Assembly: GCA_009760855.2 (NCBI GenBank)
Contig: WPIO01000019.1
Location: forward strand, 310,001-374,000
Origin: Cristatella mucedo
Taxonomy: Eukaryota; Bryozoa; Phylactolaemata; Cristatellidae
Reading direction: 5' to 3'
DNA length: 64,000 bases
The notes under the pieces were generated by a model, which had not been told where the DNA came from, did not search any database, and worked only from the letters and a program-made list of their open reading frames with translations. Positions 23,571 to 35,366 of this stretch are shown here, piece after piece; within the stretch, counting starts at the first letter, position 1, and every line of letters starts with the position of its first letter. The position numbers and the translations under genes were made by a program.

Positions 23571-24172
23571 TAATGCCCTTTTGGCTGGGCTGCCAAAGAA
23601 AGCTATTAGGCCACTGCAGCGAACTCTGATCATAGCTGCAAGGCTAGTCTTCAAGTCCCAGCGGTTTGAGCACATGTCTCCTTTGCTGAAAGTGCTAGGA
23701 TGGATGCCGGTTGAGCAAAGGATACAGAGCAAAGTTCTTACCCTGACCCGCAAGGCCCGCAACGGCTTGGCTCCTTCATACCTAGCTGAACTGCTGCATC
23801 AGTTTCAGCCTCTTTGCGCACCCTCAGGTCCTGTGTGGACAATACATTAGCTGTCCCATTCCTCTGCTTATAGACCGTTGGCTAAGGAAGCTGTAGCTCT
23901 GCAGGTCATAGACTGTGGAACTTGCTTTCACAATTCTTATGCAACGACAACTACTCTCCTACTGCCGGCTATGGCACCTCCTTTTCAGCAGTCCTGAGCT
24001 GCTACTTCTAGGCTACTCACTACCTCAACTGCTCTTATTACCTCTGCCTACGCTTCCAACTTTTTCTTTGTTGCGTGAGATGATGTCTGTTGGCCACCGA
24101 ATGCGCTATACAAAACTCTCCTGCGTAACACCCACATGGTCTTTACAGGAGGAGATACATTACATTACACTA
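23571..24172 (+). mobile_element. LINE-B copy B2, 5' truncated
   Basis: Matches the C-terminal RT part and 3' end of B1: LAGLPKKAIRPLQRTLIIA, FEHMSPLLKVLGWMPVEQR, then frameshifts, and the end with a small deletion (the TGACTTTGTGGAGTTACTG block is missing) before the CATTACATTA tail. It lies beside the 5' end of LINE-A copy A2 in the opposite orientation; about 155 bp separate them. Confidence 0.85.
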
Positions 24173-25337
24173 AGCAACAGAAATGGTCATCTGTCCGATG
24201 TTGGGATCTCTGGTGCGTCCTTTCAAGAACACCCAATTACGACAAACTGTCGATCATCCAAAGAGGCATCCTCTTGAGATTCTGCGTCAGCAGCCCCTTG
24301 ATGTTACTGATGCCACAGAACCATTAGGACACGATGACAAACCAGGCATGGGAGACCTACATACATAACCGGGGTGCGATAGATAGACACTAACGTAAAA
24401 GACTGAATCGGTTGATGACTTGGATGGCTAGTATTGAAATGCAGTGCTGAAGGTAGCAATAGCTAGATGACCTAGTAAACAGGAGGAACAACTAAGGGCA
24501 GCGCCTATTGCAACAAACGGTTTGAGCACAATGGAAGGGCTCTTTGTAGGCTTTTTCAGCAGTTCGCTGTTGACACTATGGAAGGGATCGCCTCAGCAAA
24601 AAGTTGGCATCAATTTAAAAAATATTGCGAGTTGTTTGGAGGAAATCTGGTGGCGACAGCCACTTATTTTTAGGCTAAAAGTAGTAGCGAAAAATTATCT
24701 ACTAAAACTTGGTAACTGACTTCGAATTGCGACCAATAGTGGACTTCACTAGCAGTGAAACATGCACGGCAGAGTGTTGCATCATGCTGATGTGGCTAGG
24801 ACAAGTGGAAATTCGCCCTTGCTCGTCCTGACGACCATTAAGGATTGAAACGGCTCTACGAGCACTAGCAGGCTTCAATTGATGATTGGTTCAAGCTCGA
24901 TGACAGTGCAAAATAAATTGGTAGGATTTTTAGACAATAACCTAAAGTCTACTGAAGTAAATACTAATAATTCCCAAGGAAAAATTCTTATGGCAATTGA
25001 TTAGTAGACCTGAAAGTCGTTAAGTAAATTCGAAGATGTGCTAAAGTGTAAATGATTCATTGTTGATTATTATCTCATGGCTTAAAGAGCTTTACACTTT
25101 CGAGAATTTAAATAGCAGACTCGTACAGCAAATGCATTTGCATAACATGAAAAATAAATCAAGTTTGGCTTTGACCAGCATCATTTAATTACGTTGAAAC
25201 AGCACCGTGTAAATATTTCTAATCAGTCAGTTCAGCTTCAAAAGTCAAAGCAATGCTGCACACGAGTTCATTATCGTGCGTCTTACGTAAAAATAACTAC
25301 ATCCGGCCTCACAGATGCGAAGGGTAGGCAATCTTAC
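24173..25337. other. Intron DNA after FN3 exon 2, no recognised feature
   Basis: From the LINE-B B2 tail to the exon 2 donor. Short frames only. Confidence 0.4.
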
Positions 25338-25640
25338 GTGTTACAATGAATATGTTGGTTGTAGCGCCTTTCAGGAGGCTTCCGGAAGGCTCCATCGAAT
25401 CCAGTCGAACCCAGGCTTGGTAGTCGGTGTTGGACTCCAAATTCAATATCGTTAAACTGATCAGGTCTGGTTTTGAGCTCCAACCAACTTGCATATCACG
25501 TGGGTTGGTTGATCTAGCTTGTCCATATTCCACGACATAATTGGTAGGGGAACCACATACTTTTATCGGCTCCTGCCAATTGATGACCACTGAGTTGCTC
25601 GTCCGAGTGAGTAAATGAAGACCCAAGACCGCTTGTGACC
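25338..25640 (-). CDS. FN3-domain exon 2 (subtype II) of the multi-FN3 gene
   Basis: Internal exon of 303 bp, phase 1-1. Seen: acceptor TACTGTGTAG just above 25640 and donor CAC|GTAAGA at 25338/25337. The protein starts SQAVLGLHL. It has the FN3 Trp in VVINWQEP, then KVCGSPTNYVVEYG, and LNLESNTDYQAWVRLD as the L-x-x-x-T-x-Y segment. The VCG(T/S)P motif after the Trp and the SQAV start are shared with the exon at 13266, so these two form a subtype. Joining exon 1 (last base A) to this exon (first bases GG) gives an Arg codon and keeps the frame open. The intron on its 5' side is 4.7 kb and that on its 3' side 6.5 kb. A LINE-A fragment starts only about 30 bp beyond the acceptor. Confidence 0.86.
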
Positions 25641-25664
25641 CTACACAGTACTTGAGAGTTAGGA

Positions 25665-25858
25665 ATAAAAATAATAATAATAATATTGCACTTGATAAAG
25701 TGCCCTCAGAGAACTTAATCTCTTTCTAGGCGCTTTACATTTGCTGCAAAGTGATATGCAATAGTTAGCAAAAGTAAGTAAAATCATGCTTGAAAAACAA
25801 ACGAAATGAATAATATGGTTAGAGGTGACATGCACAGGGTCAGCATGCAAATAATGGA
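25665..25858 (-). mobile_element. LINE-A copy A4, 3' end only
   Basis: An (AAT)n tract at 25668-25684 followed by the stem-loop (25690-25732) and about 120 bp of the 3' untranslated region in reverse orientation, ending at the CAGGGTCAGCATGCAAA block. It lies about 30 bp upstream of FN3 exon 2, close to the branch-point region of that acceptor. Confidence 0.82.
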
Positions 25859-26324
25859 ATAGTTGGCTTGACATTCAACAAGCCTAACAGTCACATGCTT
25901 ATACGAATGAAAGCTGAAGCAATCAATCTGAAGCAATCATCAACCAGATGCAATGGAAATGCCAAGACGACATAGCTTAGATGGATGACAGGTACGAATA
26001 CTGATGGCTTGCTTACATTTACATCTCGTCAGCCTTTGTAAATTACAAGTAGACATGCCGTCTAGATGTCTATAGGAATTCAGTTGCAGTTACATGTGCA
26101 AGTCGTGCATAATGTCTTCGAAAGTTACAAAATAGTCAGCATAATGGAGAACAAAATGGTTGCCTTCACTGAAACTCCCTAGCAGGATTGTAGCCCAGGG
26201 GGGATTTCCATAGATATAATGAGTTTCGATTTTGAGCATTCAGGTACTTTTCAATAATTAAATGTACGTTCTGTTTTTCATTTCAAAACGTTTAGCTGAA
26301 TTAGCGATCAACTTATTTTAGCAG

Positions 26325-26432
26325 CAGAAGAGCCTGACACCCATTACCACCACTATCATTGAAGAAAACAGGATTGGCAACTTAAAGACTCAAACCCATG
26401 ACTTAGGTCATGAAGACGGACCGACCACCGTA
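26325..26432 (-). mobile_element. SINE relic S6
   Basis: Plus-strand GCAGCAGAAGAGCCTGACAC (SINE body in reverse) precedes a tRNA-like head whose B box reads GGGTTTGAGTCTT on the minus strand. It lies at the left edge of duplication copy 2. Confidence 0.52.
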
Positions 26433-27107
26433 AAAGTGGGCCTAACTGTTTCCGCGATTTCTATCCATGTGAGATTTCGTTGCACCAATATAGAAAGGTG
26501 TACTAAAGAGTTTATTCTCCTAGCTTATCAGCAGTCATATTCCAATTTCACAGTTGCGACACACATGAGTGCATTTCTAAAGCATGAGACTAATTCTGAC
26601 CTCTCAGATACGTTGTCGTCTATGTAAACGCCATGCCAGGATAGATGCCTCTTTCGGCCCTGATCTCAAATGAAAAGCAAACCTGCTTCCATTCATCCTG
26701 TCAGGACCATCAGTCAGTGCACATACATAATCATGCCAACCCGTTGAAGGCTGCCCAATTGACTATTCAGCAGCTAAAGCCACCCGTGCAGCTTAGAAAA
26801 GCACCGAGTGAGCATTAGAAGCCAACCAGAAAATATCACAGCCCTCGACTGTGTCTCAAGAAGAAAATCTCACTTGTGACTTCCATTAACATCGGAGAAA
26901 GCACACACCCGAGGCTTGTTTACTTACAAATTCTGAATTACGAGTGATTCAGTTTTAATTGAAATTCATTTTTCACAAACGAAGCGATTGCGACTTAGTG
27001 CACACAACTGTGCGGTCAGGCAACGGGCCAACATTCACAGCTACATAGCACGATTGATATTGAAAGTTATACACGCTCTGACATGGTGCAATTGCTTCCA
27101 AAAAAGA

Positions 27108-27205
27108 CGTCGAGAACGATGGCTTTAAGACTCAAACCCATGACCTGAGTCGTGGAGAGCCAGCACCTTAAAACACGGCTAAGATCCAGGGGCAAGTGGA
27201 AGTAT
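27108..27205 (-). mobile_element. SINE relic S8, the duplicate of S7
   Basis: Plus-strand GACGTCGAGAACGATGGC and TTTAAGACTCAAACCCATGA match the S7 position almost base for base in the other duplication copy. Confidence 0.5.
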
Positions 27206-28169
27206 AAGAGCACAGGTTGTAGCTCTATATGCAATTTAGTAGAGCTTATCCTCCTTACTTGCGAGTTTTTACTCGACGATCATCGCAGCAGTAACCTTAG
27301 TAGTGTACCTTAGTAAAAGTACTATACAAATCAATAATACTAGCAATACATTTTTAAAATTAGTAATAATATCTCGAAGCAAAAGTAGATTTACAGTTGC
27401 AACTTTCGATGAAGTAACACAGTCATTATAAACTCAGTCAGGTACTGACAATAATAATCATATCAGGGTTAGCACGTACCCTTGAAAAAACACGGGAAAT
27501 TTGAATAGTGCATAACAAAGGCAGGATTGTCGTCTAAATTAGTAGTAAGTGCGGCATTGCTGGTGAGCTAGGACTACAGTCGGGCACGAACTCCATGCCA
27601 CAATCTAAATATTCGTGTTCTGCAATCTTGGATCCAGTCCCATTCAGTTTTCCGGTTGCCGTAAGTGAGGCGTTCGCTGTTTGTTGACAGCATGAAGCTA
27701 CCGGGCTTGCTCTTCAGTCTATTCCCGCTGTAGATTATTTGTGTGTGAAGCTTCTGTCAGGTTTTGGTATGGTGGCACAGCGTGGAGTCTTACGTCGCTA
27801 TTTTTCTCGTTTTCTTTGCGATAGATGCTTGTTAATTATATTCAATTTTCTCTATTTCATTGCCGTGGATACTCACTGGTCTACCATGATGCAGACAAAT
27901 CAGTGCTTTTATATGAGATTTGACAGCACCAGTGAAAAATCAGAGAACTGGAGATAATATCAACTTGGCTGTGCAAAGCTGGCCCGAGTGTTCCCTCACC
28001 TGAGCCTGCCTCACTGAATAATATGTCAGCAGACGGAAGTAAGTCTAGTCTATTAAAATATATTTGTCACCGCCAATAGCGAATCGGAGTCGCGTTGAGG
28101 AGCGTGCAGGCGTTCTGAACATCTTCAAATTTAAATTCACTCTATAGTATACCCACATGAAGAGATGCG

Positions 28170-30320
28170 GGAACATTACATTTACATATGTCAATCACTT
28201 AGCGAAAGCAGGACAAGGCCGACCTGTGGTCGGTCAAGCTCGCTCAGATGGTTTCAAAGACACAAACCCAGCTTGTCCAAGCCGAAGCTGGAAATTACCT
28301 AACTAGTCGTCACTTCGGGTGACGGCAAAATGAGTGATACTGTGAAATGTGCAAGCCACTGGAACGACATTGCCACCCTTTCAGAAAACCTTTTGTCTTT
28401 GCAGAATTGTAAAGTTCTGGCATTTCAACGTTTAATTCTAAAATGAGAGTGTACTGTGCAGCTAAATATACAAATGATCAAGTTACCTCTCTTTTTTGGA
28501 GCTCTTTATTGCTGCACCATCGTAGGAATATTTAAGTTTCCAAAGAAATTGATTAACAGTAAGTTTATGCTCTCAACTGACCGATTAAGAGTGACAGGTT
28601 CAATTAAAAATGCTCAAAAATGAAGCTTCGGTGCTCAAGTTCACTGGCTGGACGATCTTAAAAGAGGTCACTTTCACAGCCATTTAGGCGACCTAACTTT
28701 GAGAGTTATTACTGCTGCAACACGGTATCCAATGTTCTCAAATCTGATTGCGAACAGGGACTAGTAAACATCTGCACAGAATGAGCAACGATACCTGGTG
28801 ACTAGCCTGCAGAAGAATATATGCACTTTGAGCTAGAAACAAGTCTACGAAAAAGGATAGCTATTTTCGAAAATTTCCCACTGTTTCAAAAATGGTTCGA
28901 TTTTTTTTTAATTTGTAAGAGCACTTAAATATATACGTTCAGATATGATTCGTTTCATATGGCAAAATATCTAGCATTCTGCATACAATTCTTAGGATTC
29001 TTCTCGGGTGGCAATAAACAGATTAACTATAGCATATGTAGCACCTAGAACATTAGGAAATGATTGAGTGGACTTCTACCATAAAGAATCACTTACAATT
29101 GTATGTATGCATGCCCATCACTTACCAAAAGCAAGAGAAGCACGACCTCCGGCTCTGGTATGTCATGCGCCTTCCGATGCTTTCAATTCGTAAACTCAGC
29201 TCGACCAAGCCTAAGCAGGATAGCACCTGACTAGTCGTCACTTTAGCCGACATTAAAAAGGCGTCATAGTGCAGAGAGTGCACCCAGCTGTAACAACACT
29301 TTCACCTTTTTGCCGACACTTTAGAGTTCATAGCCTGGTGAATTTCTATCATTTCAATGCTCAATTACAAACTTAGAGTGCACGTTCCGGCAAAACATCC
29401 AAAGTAATAAATTATTTCCTCTTTTTGTGAAGCTCGTTGTTGCTATACCTTCGTATAGGCTCTTCGAGTATTCTACCAAGGACTTAATGTAAATGTAACG
29501 TCGGTGACTGTGCCGTACTTACTGACAGACTTACTAAAAAACCTGGCTGGTTGACACAAATCGCCGAGGGCTGCCTGGATGAGTGTCAGCGTTTAGTGAG
29601 TTCAAACTACTCGCCTAGTCTGGTTAAGCCAGGTGTCAATGCTGCTAGCCTGTGAGGAAATATCGCAGCCCTCGGTAGAACAGCCAGAGGCGGGAAAATT
29701 TCTTGCATAAATTTAGCAAAAATCAGAAACTGCATGTACAGAGGGCTTATTTTCTCACAGCTGATCAGCAGTGAGTGACACAGATGTGATCAACTTTCTT
29801 CAAGAATTCAAGGTGCCTTGCTCAATGGCCGTGCGATCTTTGAAGGAGCCATCTTTCACAACAATGTTGGTTCGCCTAACTTTAAGGCTTATTACTGCTG
29901 AAACACGGACTCCACTTTTCTCAAGAATGACTGGGTACAGCGATTAGTAAAAATCTGATAAATATCGGCAAAGCTGCCTGCAAATCAACCGGCGTTAAAA
30001 GACTCATTCACTTCGAGCTTGATACTGGTCCAAGGAAGAGCATAATTATTTTTGAAACTTCAACTCTCAATGAAAATAGCAGCGAAATTATTTTTTTGAG
30101 TTTATGAGCGCATTTCAACACATCTGACTGGAAACAAAACAAGATTGTTCGGCGAAAAAAGAACCTTCAGCCTTCTGCCGAGAATGCTTCAGATTAGATT
30201 CTGACTGCACTAATACACAGCATACAGAAAGCTAGGAAATGATCTTCTAGACTTGGAAAGCTCAAAAGTAAGAAGAGGCAAATGAAGAACAATAGCATCA
30301 AAGAGGTTGGACCACTTACT
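28170..30320. repeat. Tandemly duplicated intron segment next to FN3 exon 1
   Basis: Two diverged units, about 28170-29096 and 29100-30320. Shared blocks include CTAACTAGTCGTCAC versus CTGACTAGTCGTCAC, a tract ending in a CACCATCGTAGG versus TACCTTCGTATAGG segment, and GGAAATGAT near the exon edge. The same block occurs once in the other large duplication copy (from 17495). The second unit runs into FN3 exon 1; the first stops at a sequence resembling the exon's donor. Confidence 0.6.
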
Positions 30321-30622
30321 ATTACATATCGTTGTCTTTTTAATTGTTTCTGGTTGTCCGTACTTCTCAGGTTCTCTTTCCAGCCTTTGCACGGCTCTGA
30401 CACCGATGGTATACTCCGTCTCGGGTAGGAGGGAGGATCTTGTGTAATTTAGTGTCTGCACCTCTCGACATTCAGAGGCTTGATTCCACGAAATTGTGCC
30501 GTGTCGTGTGATGCATATCTGGTAAGATAGGTTGATATCTTTACCACCTGCTGGCTCTTGCCATCTTAGTGTAAGTGATCTTGAGTTCACTTGGGAATCA
30601 AGATTTCTGACTGAGCCAGGAG
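30320..30622 (-). CDS. FN3-domain exon 1 (subtype I) of a multi-FN3 gene
   Basis: Internal coding exon of 303 bp, phase 1 at both ends, encoding one fibronectin type III domain. Seen: a pyrimidine-rich acceptor (CCTCTTTTTCCAG) ends at 30623 and a strong donor (GTAAGT) starts at 30319. The exon opens with PGSVRNL. FN3 hallmarks are the first-sheet Trp in LTLRWQEP, SYQICIT in strand C, and LLPETEYTIGVRAV (the L-P-x-T-x-Y signature). It has no stop. FN3 domains are beta-sandwich adhesion or receptor modules, usually extracellular. The next exon of the gene is subtype II at 25640. A weaker donor 7 nt upstream (GTAATA) would also keep phase 1, but the paralogous exon at 18848 supports the GTAAGT site. 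Which FN3 protein this is cannot be told from these exons. Confidence 0.87.
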
Positions 30623-31919
30623 CTGGAAAAAGAGGTACATGACAGGTTCTGCAATTACTACTCGTGCTCGTGGATCGCGTGAATTGACGATTAGGGGTAT
30701 TAACTCTTGGCGTCGCAATAATTTTTTGAAACTAATGGAGCGACTTAATAGCACTTGCTGTGTGAATATCAAGAAAGAATCGTTTTTGAATAAACGTGTC
30801 ACATTCCTACCACTAGATGTCATAAAGGAGACCAAAAAAGTACCAGCCATTCATAACACGTAACAACGGCGGAATCAAGCCTATCCATCGATTAATGACG
30901 ATCTAATGAAAATAATTAGAGAAAAGTATAACGAAAAGAAAGATTAATTCGAGCTAAGTAAACGCCTAAGAAAGGGCGTATTTTCTGCTTGCTTTCAAGT
31001 TCGAAGATTCTACGATACGAATCACTTTCAAGTTCCTCACGTCATGTCAGTTAGAAATAAAAGTGGGGTTTGCTCAAAGGTTTAAAGTTATGTATCGGTC
31101 AGATAAATGGGGTTTTTAATAAATGAGACGTAGTTACTACACAGGCTTTTACCAGGGAAGCAAGCACTGTTGCTTAGCAGACTGGAAAAAGAGAATCACG
31201 GTTGCTCAACCTGAATAACCTGACAGGAAAAGCATGAGACCCATCTATGTCTGCTTAGAAATGTAGAACAAGAGAATTGAGGTTGCCTTAAGTGAGTAAA
31301 CGAACTTTGAAATCGCAATGCAGTGTGGTGTTGAGCCACTTAACATTGAATAGAAGTGTTCAATGTAGCCTCTTCACGTTGGGAGCAGGTAAGCATAGCT
31401 ACGGTATATTCAAACATCTGTGGGATTCTGATGGCATTGGCAGTGAGACCCAGAAGAGCGTAATAATAGAACACCAATAACGGACAATTGATACAATATA
31501 TGCGTGGTCCTCACGTTCCACAGCAACCACCACGTAAGCTCTTACACTAATATCTCATTGAACAAATCGCAAGTTGCAGTTTCTTGCTCAAGCCTTCAAT
31601 GATAAATCCGTAGGGTTAACGACATGCTCGTATCCCTTTTAGGTATGACACAAATAGCCACAGCTAAGATGTTTGGTTTCGTTCTGTAACACTGATTTGG
31701 TTAGACGATTACCCGACGGGTGACTTATTAGCCAGGGTGACTCACCATACAAGGTATCGACAGATGCAAATCGGTTATTCATCATGCAATGTGAGTTCAA
31801 TGGGCGCTAAGTGGCATCGAAATTTACAGCCAGTCTGGATGTGATAAATCCAACGGCTTCCAGCTTTCGAACTTGACAAATGATTCCAACAAAAAGATCA
31901 GGGCAGCTTAGCTGAATGG

Positions 31920-32647
31920 TACCAAAGATCAGGGATTTCGAACGGCTGTGACCGAATGGCTCAGTCAGACACCTAGTCCCGGCGATCAATCGACGCGAAT
32001 CTGGCTTGCTATCAAAGCTACAAAAATCTGGCATACTCGGCTGCCGTACAGTAGACCAGGAGAGCTCTCTCTACGTGGAGTGTCAAGGGAGAGGGCTCCT
32101 GGTAGCACCTCTGTCCATCAAAATGCACTCTGTGCTTTAGTTTATGTGTATGCCTCGCCACCGTTACAGGCGCAGTTCTCCACATGCACAAGACATCCAC
32201 GTTGCGGCTAACCACTGTATTTAGCGGGAGACCTAAGAGACCCCCAAGTGGATACACCTAGCAGGTCTGGCCCCGACTGCCTCCACCAGGGGAGGACAAG
32301 CTCTGGGTACTTGGGGACGACTGCGAAGCCTTACTATAAGCCACCAACCTGCGACTGTTGCTGCATAAAGAAGCAGATATAATCCTCTTGCAGTCATCAT
32401 TTGTTGAAGCTCCAGACTTCTAGGGAGGAGTACCCAAGTATTTATGGACGAGGAAGTCTTCCTTATACCTTCTCCCCCCCCCCCTTGGCATAGCTTACCT
32501 TTGAACCCACCGGCCAGCATCTCTCCTCCCCCAACATGTCGGTTGCCTTGGCCAAAACTCACCTTGTCCCAGCAATAGCGTCAGCCTCTAGCCTACGTCC
32601 CACGATCTGTCGAAGCAAGATTTCTGCATCAGCTGTTCTAATGAATA
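31920..32647. other. GC-rich flank left of the LTR retrotransposon
   Basis: Raised G+C, short frames on both strands, none recognised. Together with 37110-37860 it may be one older element split by the LTR retrotransposon, but I found no sequence that proves the join. Confidence 0.3.
32474..32484. repeat. Poly-C run of 11
   Basis: Eleven C in a row, just outside the left LTR region; its length is liable to sequencing error. Confidence 0.7.
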
Positions 32648-33005
32648 TGTAGTTTGGTTGCACAGCAGAGAGCCAGCTGATGCCCAACACCGACAGTTTA
32701 TTACCAACACACAGAGCCCCAGAGCTCACGGCTTCCCTCAGCCCCTGCCCTCACACAACTCCCCTCCTCTGGTCGACTCCGATGACTCATCGACCACAAC
32801 TGTGCACCGGCCGACCCTGATGGTGAATCCACCATCTGGCCACCAGCTGGTTACCGGCCTGAGTCCATACCACATCACAGGTGGACCACAGCTGTGCACC
32901 AGCCCCTCTCGGTGGTGCTTCTAACAGCTCACCAGTAGCTTATCAGAGGAGCCTGCATACGATACATACAGACGAACTACACGCTCCCTTGACCTTAAGG
33001 TCACA
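32648..33005 (-). repeat. 3' LTR (left side) of the LTR retrotransposon
   Basis: 358 bp, same length as its partner and about 95 percent identical by eye count. Most differences cluster in the first 80 bp on the plus strand. No purine tract is obvious just inside its edge. Confidence 0.87.
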
Positions 33006-33059
33006 GGTTTGCAGCACCAACACATGTAGCTGCAAGGTACAGAGCAGCAATGAGCAAGT

Positions 33060-35366
33060 CTATCCGGTCAGGACATAGTCGTCGTACTGGCGGGGAAGTG
33101 TCACAGTGCGCCTTGGCCGCTGTACTGGTTCAGCTCTGTCCCCTTCAGGTGCAGGGGGCGCCTCTTCCTGCCCTGGTACAAGGCGCAAGTCGGACACGTG
33201 GCGACGCACACCATCGATCTCGATTCCCACGCCCTGCCCCTCACTTGTTACCGTGCCCTCGGGCCACTCTGCCGTACAACGAGAGCCGGCAGGCTTCACA
33301 AAGACTCGCTGGCCGACAGCATATTGAGCAGTCCTCGGGCCCTGATCTGTCTTTGCTCTGAAGAGGGGGCTTTTCCACTCATAGGAGAACAGCCTTCTGC
33401 AGGGCACCGATTCCTCGTGCAACCCGGCTGTTGGCAAGATGTTGTACCAATACACCATCATCAGGACGTTCTTGCCCGTGCGAGCCGCCATTCCCTTGAT
33501 GGTTCTGTGGTTTCGCTCAACGATGCCGTTGCCGGAGGGTTTATAGGCGCAACGGTATAAGGGCTCCACGCCCCATCGGTCGCAAAGACTGCGAAGAGCT
33601 GTTGAGCGAAAGCTCGCACCGTTGTTCATGAGCAGCTGCTGCGGAGGGCCACGGTCCCTAAAAATTTCGCCAAGATTTTACACCAAAGAGTTTTCACCCT
33701 CGTCGGGTATTCGCCTCCAAATAGCGAAACGGCTTGGTCCACAATCTACCACGGTCAGATATTTTTGGCCCTTGAAATGTGTTACGTCGCAGGCCGGGTG
33801 CTGCCAATTCTCGCTTACATCCAGCACGCCTGCACTCCATGCGACTGGTGCAGGATTCATCGACTTGCAACGAGGGCAAGCCTTCACGACGGCTTCGACG
33901 TCCTTCCGCCGGATAGTAGCTTTCGGGTGGCACATTCTGGAAAGGTACAGTGTCCTGTCAACTCCAAAGTGGTGAAGGCTGTGGAAACTCTTTAGGTCGA
34001 CGCCGACCCCCGGCGAAGACGCCTGCTCTGGAACAGCGAGACAGCTTACATTCGCCCTCGTCCATTTCTGAGAGACGCGGGTCAGCTGGTCGGCTTTATT
34101 GTTGGATGATCGCACTAGGACTACGGAAGCCTTCAGTCCACACTTTGAAACCGTGTCGGCAATCAGTGCTAGCCTGCGTTTGATAAGCGCCTCTCCCATG
34201 CCGTGGGCTCGTACAGGCTTATCTCCAACCAGCAGTGACTGTAGCCATCCGTGAACAGTTGCTGAATCCGTCCAAATCTCCACCTGCCGTAATAACCAAG
34301 CAATGGCCAGATTGAGGCCCTTGATGATAGCCTCCAGCTCCGCAAGATTGATGTGGGCTACGTCGTCAGCTTTTCGCAGCCAGGAGGCATCCTCGACGAT
34401 TCTTCCTCCTATATCCCGCCATGTGCAGATAGCAAGGCTGCTGGCATCACACCAGATGATGCCACTATCCAGGTTCGGCACATTCCAAATGCCTGAAACT
34501 GGATCGTAGGCATGCAATCGCTGCATCAACTCACTTGCCATGGCTATGACATTTTCACCAACGACTGAGTCCCAACCGACATCGCCAGCAGCTCGCTTTA
34601 GGTAGCTGCAGGCCGGGCGAAGCCAGCCTGCGATTGGGAAATGCCCGATCAGCTGCCCGCACTACGAAAACAGCTGGCGTCGCGATGGGGCGCTAGGCAA
34701 TGCGCTCACCACGTTATCGCAGCGCCAACGAAGCTCCTCACCTTCCTTTGGCCTGCATACTCGAAGGCCAAGGACCCTTCCGACAGCGAGGCTTTGTGGC
34801 GGCTTAGCCTCCAAACCAAATGTTCGTAGCAAGTCGATTACCTCACCTTTCGAGACGACGCTGTTATTGACAACAATATCGTCGACAAACGAATCGGTAC
34901 CAGTACGAACTCGCTCATCCATGGACGATACATTTGTCAGAATCGCGGTCATTATTTTCGGGGCGACATTAAGTCCAAAACCTAGTTGTGTGAGGCTGTA
35001 CCGACGGCCTTTGTACTCCACGACCTGATATTGCCAGAGAGCGGGATCAACATGCACCTGCAAGTATGCTTTTCGCAGGTCAACTATGCTCGAGCTCTCG
35101 CTCAGCCGTCACCACGCTCTGAGCTTGGTGCTACACACATCACCACCAGCCGCGTGACTCGAGATAAACTGATTAAGTTCTCGGTAGTCCATCACGGGCC
35201 TCACTTTGCCCTTACTTGCCTGTACAACGGCCATTAGAGGGATCAGGCCACCACAATGACCAGCGAACGGCTGCAACCAGCCTTCCTTGATCCACTCTTC
35301 CACCTCCTTTTTGTAGTCGGCACGAATTTCCTCTCCCACATGATATGAAGCGATATGGTTCGTCAA
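33060..35366 (-). pseudogene. pol: reverse transcriptase, RNase H and integrase of the LTR retrotransposon
   Basis: One frame of about 768 codons with three stops: TGA (35109-35111), TAG (34662-34664) and TAA (33678-33680). RT: VRPVMDYRELNQ, VDLRKAYLQVHV (catalytic Asp), LGFGLNVAPKIMT, FVDDIVV at about 34889. RNase H: WCDASS, a Glu in NLAELEAI, TDSATVHGW, RSSNNKADQLTR. Integrase: zinc-binding H-H-C-C (HSLHHF..., ACPRCKSM), core Asp in LTVVDCGPSRF, second core position changed (MNNGASF, where Asp is usual), Glu in GNGIVERNHRTIKG. A basic C-terminal tail follows with a chromodomain-free look. The Asp-to-Asn change and the stops argue against activity. Confidence 0.84.

Larger units (their letters stand above)
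26440..31810. repeat. Segmental duplication, copy 2 (contains FN3 exon 1)
   Basis: Partner of 16520-20740. It is longer because about 730 bp (about 27440-28170) has no match in copy 1, and because an intron segment is tandemly repeated inside it: 28170-29096 and 29100-30320 share landmarks such as AATCACTTA/CATCACTTA, ACTAGTCGTCAC (28303/29231) and ATTCTGCAT-like sequence near the exon. The first tandem unit ends with a donor-like CACTTAC (29090-29096) but without the exon. Confidence 0.72.

Noticed and set aside
30587..30850. Conserved frame upstream of FN3 exon 1 (also near 18870-19080) as an extra exon
   Set aside because: Conserved only because the intron was duplicated; the two copies differ by indels that break the frame, and acceptors sit right at the FN3 exon instead.
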